From: Dryococelus australis
Taxonomy: Eukaryota; Arthropoda; Insecta; Phasmatodea; Phasmatidae
Assembly (NCBI GenBank): GCA_029891345.1
Contig: CM057000.1
Location: 128,873,338-128,937,337 of the forward strand
Length of the DNA: 64,000 bases
Direction of reading: 5' to 3'
Both the position numbers and the translations under genes were made by a program. The notes beneath the pieces are model-generated. The model was given only the letters and a program-made list of their open reading frames with translations. It was not told the origin of the DNA and made no database searches. Positions 20,472 through 32,900 of the stretch are shown piece by piece (the first letter of the stretch is position 1; each line of letters opens with the position of its first letter).

Positions 20472-22338
20472 ATTAGACTCGATTATTTGCGAACGGATTG
20501 CTTTGCGGCTTAACCGCGGCATGTTCAGAAAGATAAAAATAAATTTTGGAAATTAACTCAAACACTGCCAGAATGAAGTTATTTAATAAAACGCCCATCT
20601 TAACTAATGAAATTCGTAACAGGTACTCTGAAAATAACTGTGGAATGAAAAAGTTTGTTTATCTATGCAAATGCACGTCAAAATGTGTTCCTGATGGGGC
20701 GATGAGCTTAGTTACGTCGCAAGACAGCAAGCTGGCAACCTTGCACAACTCGCTAGCCTAGTTGCCGCCTGCCAGATATAGCTGGAACTCGGCGCTACCA
20801 CCGCATTCCACCTGCGTATTGCATTCCCAAGGTCAGTCTTGTATCTCGCCAGTCAGTAGTTATGTTCGGTTTTGTTTTTGCTCATTTTCAGCCGAAAAAT
20901 GTCTGCAAAACGTAGACGTGTGCTTTTATAATTACAGTAGAAGCTGGAAATTATTAATAAACTTGGATGAAGTGTAGTAAGACCGCTTTCATTTATGTAT
21001 GGGGTGGGAGAAACAACAATTCGGGATATACGAAACAATAAATCCAAACTTACTGAATTTGCGAGCAGTGCAGACTCAAAAATTGGATTGGCGAATAGGA
21101 AAACTTCGAAACTGTCTAAGTACGTGGAACTAGATAAGGCTGTGCTGGAGTGGTTTAACCAGAAATGTGCCGCGGGAACGCCAGTGTTGGGCTAAGTGTG
21201 TGTGAAACAAGCCCAATATTGTTTTGAAGCACTGGGAATGGAAGGTGAAACTGGTTTCCTACATTAAACACTGTTTTCCATATGCTGAAACAGCCGCATG
21301 CACTGAACAGTGTAGCAGGTGTGTGTGACACAGGCGACATGCAGTTCACTTTGAACGTCTGTTTCTCCTCTCCAGGGGGGGGGGGGGGATGTGGCCTGTT
21401 GCCTAGCAACCGAGTAGTCAGATTTGGAATTTTTTCTTCTCGAAAATAGGAGCACATACCACATAGCTGGTATATACACATTATCTTCAAAGTGGCTACA
21501 TCATATTTATAATGATTACATAGAGCTATACGCGTAGGAGATTGACGGCTTGCTGTTGTAACTTGTGCCTAGATCATCGGGGCTGGGCAGCTGACGGTTG
21601 GTCGCTACAAGATTATTCAGCCAGCTGCCGCCACTGCCATCGTTACAGGGCCGGTTCAATTCGTAACAGCGGCCCAGTATTGGGAAAACATGCTTATTGA
21701 TGCAATTCACATCAATGTGTTGCATTTCTATGAATTTTAAGCGGCATGTTGGCCTCTGCACGGTCATGAGGAGGTCCGGCAATGTTTGCGGGAATATACA
21801 AATTTACTGCAGTCTACTTGAAATATTAATTATCCTGAATTTTTCATCAAAAACTTCTGACGTATCCCATACACGCACACTGCCTTACTCGCCAATATGG
21901 TAACGTAAGAACACATTTTATTTGCATATATAGGAAAACATACAATATTGGCTTTAAAGAATCAGTAAAATAGATCTCTGCGCTGAAAGGAGGGAGAATG
22001 TGCACCCGCTCCCTCCGTCTCGTCCAACATTGTCCACGACTCACGACCTCCCGCTGACAGACCACACGCCTACCTGACCGCACACTTTCCCCTTATTTAT
22101 TGAGGCCGGGAGACAAATTGCCCAATGGTGTACTGGGTCATGATATTCCCAGCTTCCACTGTAATATGTCAAGGATAGGCTAGGTTTCACACTGAAACAC
22201 CCAGTATTCATTTACGACCATACGAAACTTAGTGTTGGAAAAACTGTATTTTTCTCTTAGTATGCGGATTATCTGCGATTTTGGGTTATCCGCAGCAATC
22301 GCCCCCTCCATTATCGCGGATAATAGAGAGTCTATTGT
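20472..22338 (+). mobile_element. Tigger/pogo element, internally deleted, copy 1
   Basis: The left end TTAGACTCGATTATTTGCG and the right end, read in reverse, CAATAGACTCTCTATTATCC match the known Tigger-type termini built on 'GATTATCC'. The element keeps the 5' region and the start of a transposase (20899 onward), but its DDE part is gone. The segment 21420-22080 is absent from the sister copy at 49616-50970, so it may be a later insertion or the part that copy lost. It shares long non-coding flanks with the sister copy. Confidence 0.75.
20899..21195 (+). pseudogene. Tigger/pogo transposase N-terminus (CENP-B-like HTH), broken
   Basis: An ATG at 20899 opens MSAKRRRV and is soon broken by stops. 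The frame resumes with [19 protein letters not shown] and LDKAVLEWFNQKCAAGTPV. These are the two DNA-binding halves of Tigger/jerky/CENP-B-type proteins: the psq/HTH 'YGVGxSTxRDI' and the HTH_CENPB 'LDKAxxxWFxQxRxxGxP'. The catalytic region is absent. Confidence 0.85.
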
Positions 22339-22339
22339 G

Positions 22340-24300
22340 AGAGACAGAGAGAGATACACACACACTCTCTCCGCTTCACTTATTGAACAGGCTTTCTTCC
22401 GTACGGGGAAAAAAAATGTGTCACTACAGCCTATGCACTGTAATTTGCGTTGAAATGTTTCCGTCAGTGCTACCTAACCATACAAATATATCAATTGGCA
22501 CAGTTTAATTTACAAATAGTATACATAAAAACGAGGTTAAAAAATATTGTAACTGAACTATTTTTTACAGACCGTCACAAACACGTTGCTGTTAAGTTGT
22601 ATTTAATACGAAAGAATATTACAAGTTATAGAAGATACTAAGTAGATTATTAATCTATTCAAGAAAATAGTACTTTAACGTTAATCACAGGGTTATATAA
22701 TTGCAGCATACAAGTGATTCAACTCAACATGTTTTCATTCCAGAAGGCAGAAGAAAGCCTAAAGGACTAACATTAAATACACGTGCATTGTATAGCGTAA
22801 CATTTAAGTACCCTATTTGCTCTAAAGGAAGACTAGGTTTTTTGTCAGGAAAGGAATAGAAAAAATGAGGGGTCCTGTACAATTGGAGAATCTTCAATTC
22901 AAAACCTAGGCAATTTTGACAAAGGCTTTTAATGTTTAAATACCATATGTCCAAAGGCTGTAACTGTCAACTTTGACAAGGGTCGAAATGCTTTGCTGGG
23001 AAGCAAAATGGCTGAAGTCACGAATAAGTATTTAATTCCCACAAAAGTTTTAGTGTATGAAAAATGCTGGCACCATACAGCCAGGTTAGACACCTATTTT
23101 ATAGTGATTAGCCTTTCTTTAAAAGTTAATCAAATATATCATATAATTTTTTCAGCAGTTCACAGGGGTAGTCTTGAATTCAGGTGCCAAAATGTTTAAG
23201 CTAAAATAAGCTGGAATACTGTTGTAAAAGGGATGCAGACTTCTTTGGCACATTTGGTATAAAACTGACTTGCAACACGAGGGACTTTGGGTTCAGACTT
23301 AGGGTAAGGTAGAGACTAAGCCATTTACAAGCCTATAATTAATCTCCTATGGGATATAGCGCTATGTATAATTAATCTCCTGCGGGATATAGCACTATGT
23401 AATCGTTATAATTATGATGTACACTGATTATTATTTGCATATCTGCTACTCTGTATGTCTTCCCGCTTTTAAAGGAACAAATTCAAAAATTTGAGGCGGT
23501 ATGTTTTATTGTCCTGAAGGCACACATGTTAAGACATGCGTCATGGACAAGGCCTAATGCAGTAAAGCTGCCTTTCTTTGCAGGCCACAAATCATTTGCT
23601 CTGTTTTAGTTTTCCTTTGTAAAACACAACTAAGATGAACAAGCGACATGTTGCACAACACGTGAAGCACTAATTGATACCATCTGCAGTGTAAGTCTGC
23701 CTTGACCTCTGTTTAGTTTCATTTGGATGTGTTTTTCCTCTCCCCTCACTCCTTCCTCTAACCTGTGAGACAAGTCGCAGCGAACACTTCCTTTGGTGGA
23801 ATAAATACATAATTAGCCTGGAAAACGTAGCTTTTTTTATTTTATAGCTTTTCTTGCTTGAATGCACGTGAACCTCTTCACCATACCATGGTTCTCTTCT
23901 GTTTCTCCTCCCGTGGGTGCTGTCAAGTCCAGTGATGCAGATCTGATAGCAAGAGGCTAAACGAGTTATGGCGGTAAATAACACTTGTGCCATGTTTGAC
24001 AGATAGGTGCAACGCCTCAGAACACTGGCTTTTTGATTTTGCTACTCTACTCTACCACGCCCGGAATAGCGTGGAAAGCTTTAATGAGGACTGAGTTATG
24101 TCCCCCAATAGCCGCGTTATATCAGGTTTTTGCTGTACTACAAATTAAAATAAAAACTAATGCTTCAAAGTTATGCTATTTATTATTCGCAAATTACCAG
24201 CTGAACAAATTACACTGCAACTTCAGTAAAATACATACATCCAAAAATACAAAAACTTCGGTAGAGTTGTAGTCCAATATGTGTTTACATTAAGTCTGGG
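22340..24300. other. Non-coding; 33-bp tandem duplication at 23334-23399
   Basis: No gene or transposon end recognised. Two adjacent copies of a 33-bp unit (TATAATTAATCTCC...) lie at 23334-23366 and 23367-23399, with three differences. Confidence 0.4.
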
Positions 24301-26778
24301 TATAGATTAGTGCCTGAGATTAGGTCACTTAGCCTGACATTTCTATGTCATAACTTAGTAAATAATTATGCCACATCAATAGGCACTTGCCTGTGGTTTA
24401 CATGTATAAAGAATTTCCTATATTGTGCACAAGAAATAATATACAGGTAAGTAAAAAAATGCATACAAGTTAAAAATATGCACACACAACAGCCATTGAA
24501 AGAGCTACTAGCCTGCATTGGAAAAATAATCTTAAAAATAGGGGAAATAGTTTTTTATACATAAATTATGTACCCAATGTCTATGCTGATCTTACATTTC
24601 CCACTCCTCACAAATATTATCACCAACAAAATTAAGTGATAAGTGGAGATCCCATATTTTATTCCACAGTGTAAAGCATAAACACACATAGCCAATTAAC
24701 ATTTTCAGTAGGAACATTGAAACCATTCGAGATATACAGCACTAATATCAATTTCACTCTTTTTTTGTGCGATGAATTGTTGAACATTACAACAGTGGTT
24801 TTAATAGCTGATATCCCATTCTGCATGAAAAATGCAGCGACTATTAGGGGTCTGTGAAATAAAAGTTTTTAAGATCAAATTTATCAGGAATACAATAATT
24901 ACTATTACAAAAATTTCACACGTTTTCTGAAGAGTTGAATTTTATCATATTTTTATAATAAAAGACATTTTTTTTTACATCATATGGAGGTATGATCAAG
25001 TTCAACTTTTCTAAAATTTTAACACAAAAAATTTTGCTGCATTTCGAATAATACAATTAACATTACTCATTTCTATAATACATTTTGCCTCATTTTAACA
25101 AAATTACATTTCCTAGCTATTGTTATCACATCTGCCAATTTCACTACTCTCTCTAAACTTAAGATTTATTTGGAACGTGGAATTTCTAAACACAAAAATA
25201 CTTTGAGTAAGAATTTTAGGCAAATTAAACATGTTGCTTCATTATCACCAGAAGATACTCCCATTTGAGATTCTTTTTAACAATTTCCTCCATTTTCATA
25301 TTTCAAAAATAATAGTATAACGAGCAGATTCACTTTACTTGCTGCACATGCTCCAAAAACTATGATAGTCATTCATTCGATTTTCCGACAAGCTGTACAA
25401 TTAAGCAAGACTGTTACAAACCCAAAGCCTTAAAACATTGAATTTTTTTTAAGAAAAGGTTTTTAATCGCATCACAAAATAATTAAAAGTCAAAGATTTT
25501 TGAGTATCCACAAGCCCCTACTGATTAAAGCTGAATTCAAAAGTCCTCCATGTTCATAGTTTATGTATCAAATGCTGCAACTTGACTATTTACCTCTCAA
25601 ATAACCGCCGCATATACGAAACTACAATAAAAGCCTGAGATTGTGCTAAGTATTTTGGTTACAATTTCAACAAATAATATACAACGTAATAAATTTTATA
25701 TATGGTTAACATATCACATAAAGCGGCTGCTTTATGTTGCATAAAATAAATTTTCAACACATTGCAAGTACATGACAATAACCAACTACATACTAAGCAC
25801 TCAAGAGACAAAGTCTGCTACATTGTCAACACACTTTATTACAAATTCTAAGTAATATCAAAAGCAGCCATATTATCAATTCTATGCTATAATAATATAA
25901 AACTCCCTTCTCTTTCACACTTTGAGAATGAAAACATTATCAAAATTGAGAAGTTTCTGCTGAAATCTCATTAACAAAGAGAAAACGAGAAAAATTTTAA
26001 CAAATGTATAGGAAGACTAAATAGCTCGCAAACTATTCTAAGAATAAATTTAACAAGTACAAAAACTTTAAATAATGCTTCTTACAGTCTTGTATAAAAA
26101 TTGCAGGAAAAATCAGTCAACATAATTTTTAATGTTGTATACTGTACAAGCATTATTTTAAGGGGCTTTATAAAAACTCATTCACAATCACACTGATTTC
26201 ACACTGGTCTAGCCACTGAATATCCACCCTATAAATCACATTTCAACAACCTGTCAACTCAAAATATTTGCACTCAACAACGATTCTGGTTACAGCAATA
26301 TACCACAAGTTTATGCATAAAAAAAATTGATACCGACTTTTTTTCAATTTCCAAAGCATAGAACCCAACTATTACACACCTAATATATATAAAAAAATTA
26401 AATACTTTTTTTTAACACAATATAATACATTCTAGTATTTCTTAAATTTAGCAATTATCTAGATTTCTTGCATACTGCTCTAAGCTGCCTCAATGCAACA
26501 GGTTCTGAAAAAAAAAAATCACTGCTGATAAACATGACTTGGTCTTTTACAAAAATATATGCTTTACATTTCACACTGTACGGAAAAATCATTAAATCCT
26601 TTTACGGTCCTGGAATTTTTCTTGCAGCAATTACTAAACTGCCAAGTTAACTCTTACTTCAGAAAACTTGTTTGAGATGGATGGGTGTTAATACCCAATC
26701 ATAACATAAATATTGCTAAATATGGAAAACATTATGAGCTGTCTAAGCCATGGCAGTAGTGGTCACATGTACAACTGT
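24300..26778 (-). other. Probable long 3' UTR of the alpha-arrestin gene
   Basis: About 2.5 kb of AT-rich sequence directly downstream of the arrestin stop codon. It has no coding frame of note and no recognisable transposon ends. Candidate minus-strand polyadenylation signals (TTTATT on the plus strand) occur near 25830, 24657 and 24178. The absence of repeats, unlike the flanks, is what suggests a transcribed UTR. Its exact end cannot be read. Confidence 0.4.
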
Positions 26779-26918
26779 TTATTTCTGAACGATAGTTGAT
26801 GGCAGGTTGTATACTGGGTACATGGGGGCAAACTGCTGCATGCCTTGTGTATACTGATTGTCACTCGAGTCTTGGATGGTCTTTGCAGTGTACTGGCTTT
26901 GCTCGAAAGTCGGCATAG
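26779..26918 (-). CDS. Alpha-arrestin terminal exon
   Basis: After a CTCTTTACAG acceptor, two bases complete a codon. Then come 45 codons, MPTFEQSQY...[13 protein letters not shown]...[17 protein letters not shown], and TAA. The pattern P-T/S-F/Y-E-x-S followed by a D/E/N-rich run and APxYPVYN is the C-terminal signature of insect ARRDC2/3-like proteins. The PPxY position here reads P-T-F, so the tyrosine is replaced by phenylalanine. The exon needs a preceding phase-1 donor, while the exon at 43223 ends in phase 0 at its best donor. Confidence 0.78.
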
Positions 26919-29900
26919 CTGTAAAGAGAGATGACAGTACATGATAAAGGAACCAACAAAATAAAACTACATTTTCACAACACAAATCTTCCAAGTAATT
27001 CATTTTGCTTTTTACTAGGTAACGAGGTAAATGCTGTTCATGGTGAAGTGAGCACTTTTTGGAACCCTGCTAAGTTTCTATTTTCAGCACATTGGTTGCT
27101 TATATCTCCACACACCTAGATCAAAATAAACACTGACTGCCATCTTACTTTCAGCCGGTGTTTTCATTTCATTAGCTGGCTCACATCCACTGTATACTCA
27201 AACAGCAAGAAGTAATGTACTATTTAGCACTATAAACATATAATACACAATTTCAGTAAATAATATTGGTTTGTGAATATTGACTAATGGTTACTATTCT
27301 TTTTCTAATTAGACATGCAAATTAATGCCTTTAACTGTGGTCAACACTTCTGAGGTTATAAGAAATATGTTTGGTGTAGGTTGTCGACATTTTCTAGTAC
27401 AACTTTGTTTATAGTATTAAAAAGAAAACACGCACTCGTGTTTTAAAAACTAGCACTAAGTTTTTGTATTCCTGTAAATATTGTTAAGTCACAATTCCAT
27501 ACCAACATAACAAATTCAGACTTAATTTCTTCCCTACAAAACAGTTGTAATAGAAAATTTGTATTATAGTTCAGTGTTTACACATATACGTTGCGCAATT
27601 ACTATTCCACAGACCACTGCAACATGTTATACAAAATGGCCTCCATCAACGTGCACTTAAGGCGTGCCGGCGGCAGGTGTGCAAACTACATACAATATCT
27701 TTCTCTTTTACAGCAGCAAAATTATTTTCTCATGTAGGCATCTATGATCCAGCTCCATGTTCACATTTTACGCGTACGGGATGATGGTTATTTTGTTTAC
27801 AAACGTGAGTGAACAAATTATAGCAAGAATGAAAAGCTATTCATTTGTTCCTTTTTTTTACTTCCTTAAAAATTAAAACAGTATTCCGTTACCTTCATAA
27901 TTCAAAATATGTGCAGCGAAGTAGTTCCGATCCCCATGTAAATTTGGAGGTTAGCATCGGCGGCGACCCACCAAAGAGCAAGTTTATTGGTTTAAGGAAA
28001 CATGCGCACAATTTTACTGAATGATTCTGCAAATAAATTATACAATGTTAGTGACTTACAAACATGATTTTCATAGGAAAATACGTGTTCAAGAGATTGC
28101 GAATTAGCTAACAGTAAGTCTGCGTGTTTTGTAAATAATGTATTTGCAAACCATTACTATAATTATTGAAATGCCCGTATCCTAAAAAAATTACACTTTC
28201 AATATGTTTGTAGTGTGTAAAATATTTTTTTCTTTGCCCATATCATAAATTCAACGAGTGTAAGGTTACCTTTGGCGAAAATGTGTGTGTATTGCTGCAT
28301 CTGTACGAATATGAACAGCAACTTATATATTTCCATTAGCAAAATTTTCCACTGCTCCATCAAAACAATATGCAACTCAGAATGCCACACACTCAGTAAG
28401 AACATCAAAACAATGCAGTCTCATGAAAGACTTTAAACTAAAGCACCCCCCTCCCCCTGAAAATTACTTCACCCAGTTTCCTTTTTTCCCCTCAAAATAA
28501 AGTAAACAGAACCCAAACAAACTTAACTAGGCTAAAACAAAACGGGTTGGAATGCCAACATAGCTATAATATCCTAAATTTTTATGTCATGTTAATCTGC
28601 TGTGTGTACGACTAAGGTTAATGTGTGCTCGTGGTGGCTGTTAAATATTTGATATTCAATTAATTTTATTATGCCTGGTTTACATATTGTATGATAGGAT
28701 CACGGGTTTACTATAGTCGTATATGTAAATTTCTTGTAGGTATTTTGAAAGAAATAACAGTTCCTGGTGCTTCATAATTCTTTGATTGTACTCTTTCAAC
28801 GAACAGAAGCTGAGGGTGGTGTTGCAAACTATATCAGCAACTTAAAGTATCACCGAGCGTGACACTGTGAAGTGCTATACACTGGTTTTAGAACACTGCA
28901 CTGCACTTATTGAGAAAATTGCAGAACTTGTGGGGCTCATAGAACATCCTATGTCACAAACTATACTCTTATCAGAGCTAGAGAACACCTTTTTTGTTAG
29001 TCGGCAGAAGCACATTTAGAGAAAAAAAAAAAAAACATATATTGGTATTTATCAATTTGACACTTGTTTCTGTAGTGAACTCTGTTTGTGCAAAAATTTA
29101 TATATAATTTTCTGTACTGTATCACTACATTTTGTAGTGCTGTGTCAAAATGTAATCGTTGATAATATTTTTGTTTGTTAATATATCATTTTCAGTAGCC
29201 AGTAACATGATTGTGAAATCCTGCATTATAGTGAATTATTTCCAGAATAATTACCTACAAGACACAATTTCATTCTTTTTAAGAAAGTTTTTGCACCTGA
29301 TTTTAAAACATTTATGAGTGACGGTAAAGTTTTTATTTACAGCCTTAATGTTTTTAAGTGAATTTTTGCACCGCTTTTAGCAGTTTATGACGAAAATTAG
29401 AAATTTTATTTACCACTTTCGAGGGGCTCTAGCGATATCTCACGAAATTAGCTTTCTCCACAAGAAATGAACTCTTTTCCCATGTTATATACACTAATTT
29501 ACTTCAGCACTTAAAAATAAAAAATCTAAATCTGTGCAAGTTCTAACATCAAGAAATATTTGAGATGAAGAAATTCTCGATTTCATTTTAAGACATTTTT
29601 AAATCTCTGAAGTCACAGTTCTACATGCAACACATGCACATAATTACGTTAAATTTGTTTCCTGCAAAACAAAATGTAATCACACATATCCCAAAGATAA
29701 CACAAGCAGTAAAATATGCACTTTGAAATAAGCTACAGTAGTTTGAAAACAAACTGCCTCCAAGAGAGAGCAACATTGGTACGAAGTGAACACTCAAAAC
29801 TAGAATGTGTGCAGTAATATATGGCCGCAGCACCAAATCAAATGTTTGTTTACATTGACAATTGCACGTAAAATTTTGTGAAACTGAAGTTTGGTATCTA

Positions 29901-32900
29901 AATTGATACATTAAACTGACTGTTTTCATAAAATATCAAGTCTCATGTAAAAAAGTCTGATGTAAAAAAACCGTAAAATGTCTCACTTTGACATTTTGTC
30001 CGCGCTAATGTACGTATTTAACCTTGATGTGTGCCACTACTGCTCAGCGAGCTTGCTAGCTCTACTTTTAGACTTCACCCCATCATCAAGTAATGGAAGC
30101 AATACAGGGCAAGTTGCATGCCGGCAAATAATCCCATTGCTACAGGGTTGATCCATGCAGTTCGAACAACTACAGACACGTGGATATTTACTGAGATTGT
30201 ACTGCCCACCCATAGACATGCGGTCGCCACCCCCAAAGACGAAGCTTGTTTTATCCCCAGAGACGCAGATAGAGAGAAGGAAGCTAGCAGGGCTGCCATA
30301 AGAGAGCAGCACCCCTGCGTCCAACATCACTGCTGCCAAGCCTTGTGGAGAGGCGGTAAATATGTCAACAGCCTCCAGGCACGGAGATAAGAAATGCGCG
30401 ACGCAGTCCACTGTCCTGTAATAACAAACCCCTGTGATTGGAGGCTAGCAAACCCCGCACCCCTGCGACAACAGCCAGGTGCAATTTTGAGTATATAAGG
30501 AGAAGCGAAACCGCTCTTGGCAGTTCACGTCTGCCTGTCGACCTGTATAAGGTCGGAGGAAGGTTCCTCGACCACCACCAGAAGCTACAATGCCAACCCC
30601 GCAGTCCGCGGAGAAAACCCCCTCCAAGGTATCATTCCGTTCCTACCCCTGCACCCAATAATCCAAGTAAATCTAGTGCACGCTAAGGTAGCAGGCCTTA
30701 AACGTTGTCCCTTCTGGACAAACCACGCCTCATTACTCCCTGTTAATTGTGAATAGAACTTCTGGAGTTATTTAGGTTTTAATATTTCTTTATGCAGGTT
30801 GGCCTTACCTTCATTAACGTGACTCAAAAATAAATTGTAATATTTTATAATTAGCATTCTTTACATAGAACCACGCACCCCCTTGTTTTCCAATAGTTGC
30901 AATAAATACGCTGTAGCAAACGTAACCTTTTGTGAGGTAGTCATTTCACTTACGCAAGTGTAAATTATTTACTTGTAATTGGTACCTCATTAAATTAACA
31001 AAACCTCTACAGACCAGTCAAGAGTGTGCCAAACCTTTTAGGATTCCTGGAGCCTAAAGTAGGCTATTGAGTCTAAACAACACTGGGAACTCTTGAGGCG
31101 TGTCCAGTACACCCAAGCCTGCCCGAGAAACGCTCCTATCTAGCCGGCCTTTTGTCATACTCATTACCTCGGAGCATCTGCACAAGAAGACACCCAGGAG
31201 GGCTTGAGCGCCGCTACTAGGTTACGAGCACACCATCATAATTAATGTTAATAACTACGAGCCTGTTAAGATAATTGTTTCTGTTATATTTTCATTAATC
31301 AATGCCTAAAAAAGGCGGTGGTCGTCACGGCCAGATTAGATGTCTAGCCCGACAGGCACTGCAAGAGCTCGTTCTGCCCGTAATTGTAAAACCTGTCGAG
31401 CATTCCAGTGAGCCTACAGCACACCGCCCTCAGTCAATAGTGAGACAAGTAGGCCCAGTCAGGGAAGAACCTCTAATTTCAGAAAACTGCAGTTCCTATT
31501 TGGATTCGCTATGACTAGGGGCATGCACATTTGGTGTTCATTTCTATACAGAATTCGAGGTTATTATTCTTGAAAATCGGTGTTAATTTTTATGAAAGCA
31601 GTGTTATTTTTTTGTTAACAGTTAACTATGTAAATACAAACAAAACCATGTAAAATAACAGTAACAATTGTAAACTGAGACACAGACCACAAGCTTGAAC
31701 TTCAAATTTTCAGCTGATTTTTTCCCTTCTTCTTCTTCCCACTTTGTGCTTTACGCACAAGTCTCTACGGTCCCAATTCACTAATGTGTTGCAAAATTTA
31801 CAAAATATAGTTTTATCGCCACTTGCATTCAAGTCATGTTTTCACAACAATTCTGCAGCACGTTGCTTTTTTTTTTTAATAGCGGGTTTTAGTATTTTAA
31901 AAAGAAAATTACGTCATAAAAATTGCCCAAATAATCAAACAAAACTAACTTCACCCACACCCCAGGCGTGATAGCACAAGTCGGAACAGGTGGCAATACA
32001 AAATTTAAAGATGTTTTAACTAAATATGTCTATGATTGTAGAAATACCCAAAAGATATGTTAGTTTGTCGCAGGCACACAGTGTTGCAATATAACCACCA
32101 GTGATCTTTCACAGCACTACTATCGATACTCGAAACCATGAGAATTTTGACAGTCACTAACAGCAGTGCTGTATGATCACTATGGACTGTTTACGTTATG
32201 CACGTAATCCGAGGTTAAACAAGTGATTCTGTCAATAATTTAGGCTACTTATATAGTGTTTCTATGTTGATAGAGAACAAATTTTTCAAAATATAACAAA
32301 AGCCTGTAAATTTTCTGCTGAGCAAAATACCATGGGATATTGCTTGGTAGGGATGATTTCCCAGCAGAATCAACGCTATAACCTAATTTCTCAATTTTGA
32401 TTTTTCCCTTATTTAATAAATATTTTCTCACGCTTGAGAATTCATGGAATAAAAACTTGTTATCAAACTGATATGCTATTTGCAGCTAAAAAGTGCTTTT
32501 TCCCAAATTTTTGTAGTATTATCATCAAAAGTTAAAAATAGAGTATTCATTTTAAAACATAAAATTTTGCATAAAAATTTGTTCTATCGAAAATGCAAAT
32601 CTTGCATGCCCCTAACTATGATGCATGCTGCTTATACCAATTAACTACAAACAATTACGACTCATCTCACTGCAACATTAGTGTACTACTTCTACACACG
32701 CGAGATTCAAACCCCGCGCCATTTCGTACACGGAAGCAACGGTCTGCCACAATTCTGGAGGGTGGCCGGACACATGGATACGAGGGGTTGTGAAAGACAG
32801 CAGCGCATCACCCCCACCGTGCTAAGAGCCAACAAGCCATCAGCCGCCTCGGGCCATGCACAAGCACCCCCGAGTATACGCAAAAGCCGAGAGATGACCA

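Noticed and set aside
30037-30411. 124-codon minus-strand frame at 30.0-30.4 kb
   Set aside because: It overlaps the plus-strand LTR-like block, shows no domain, and several frames are open because of GC content.
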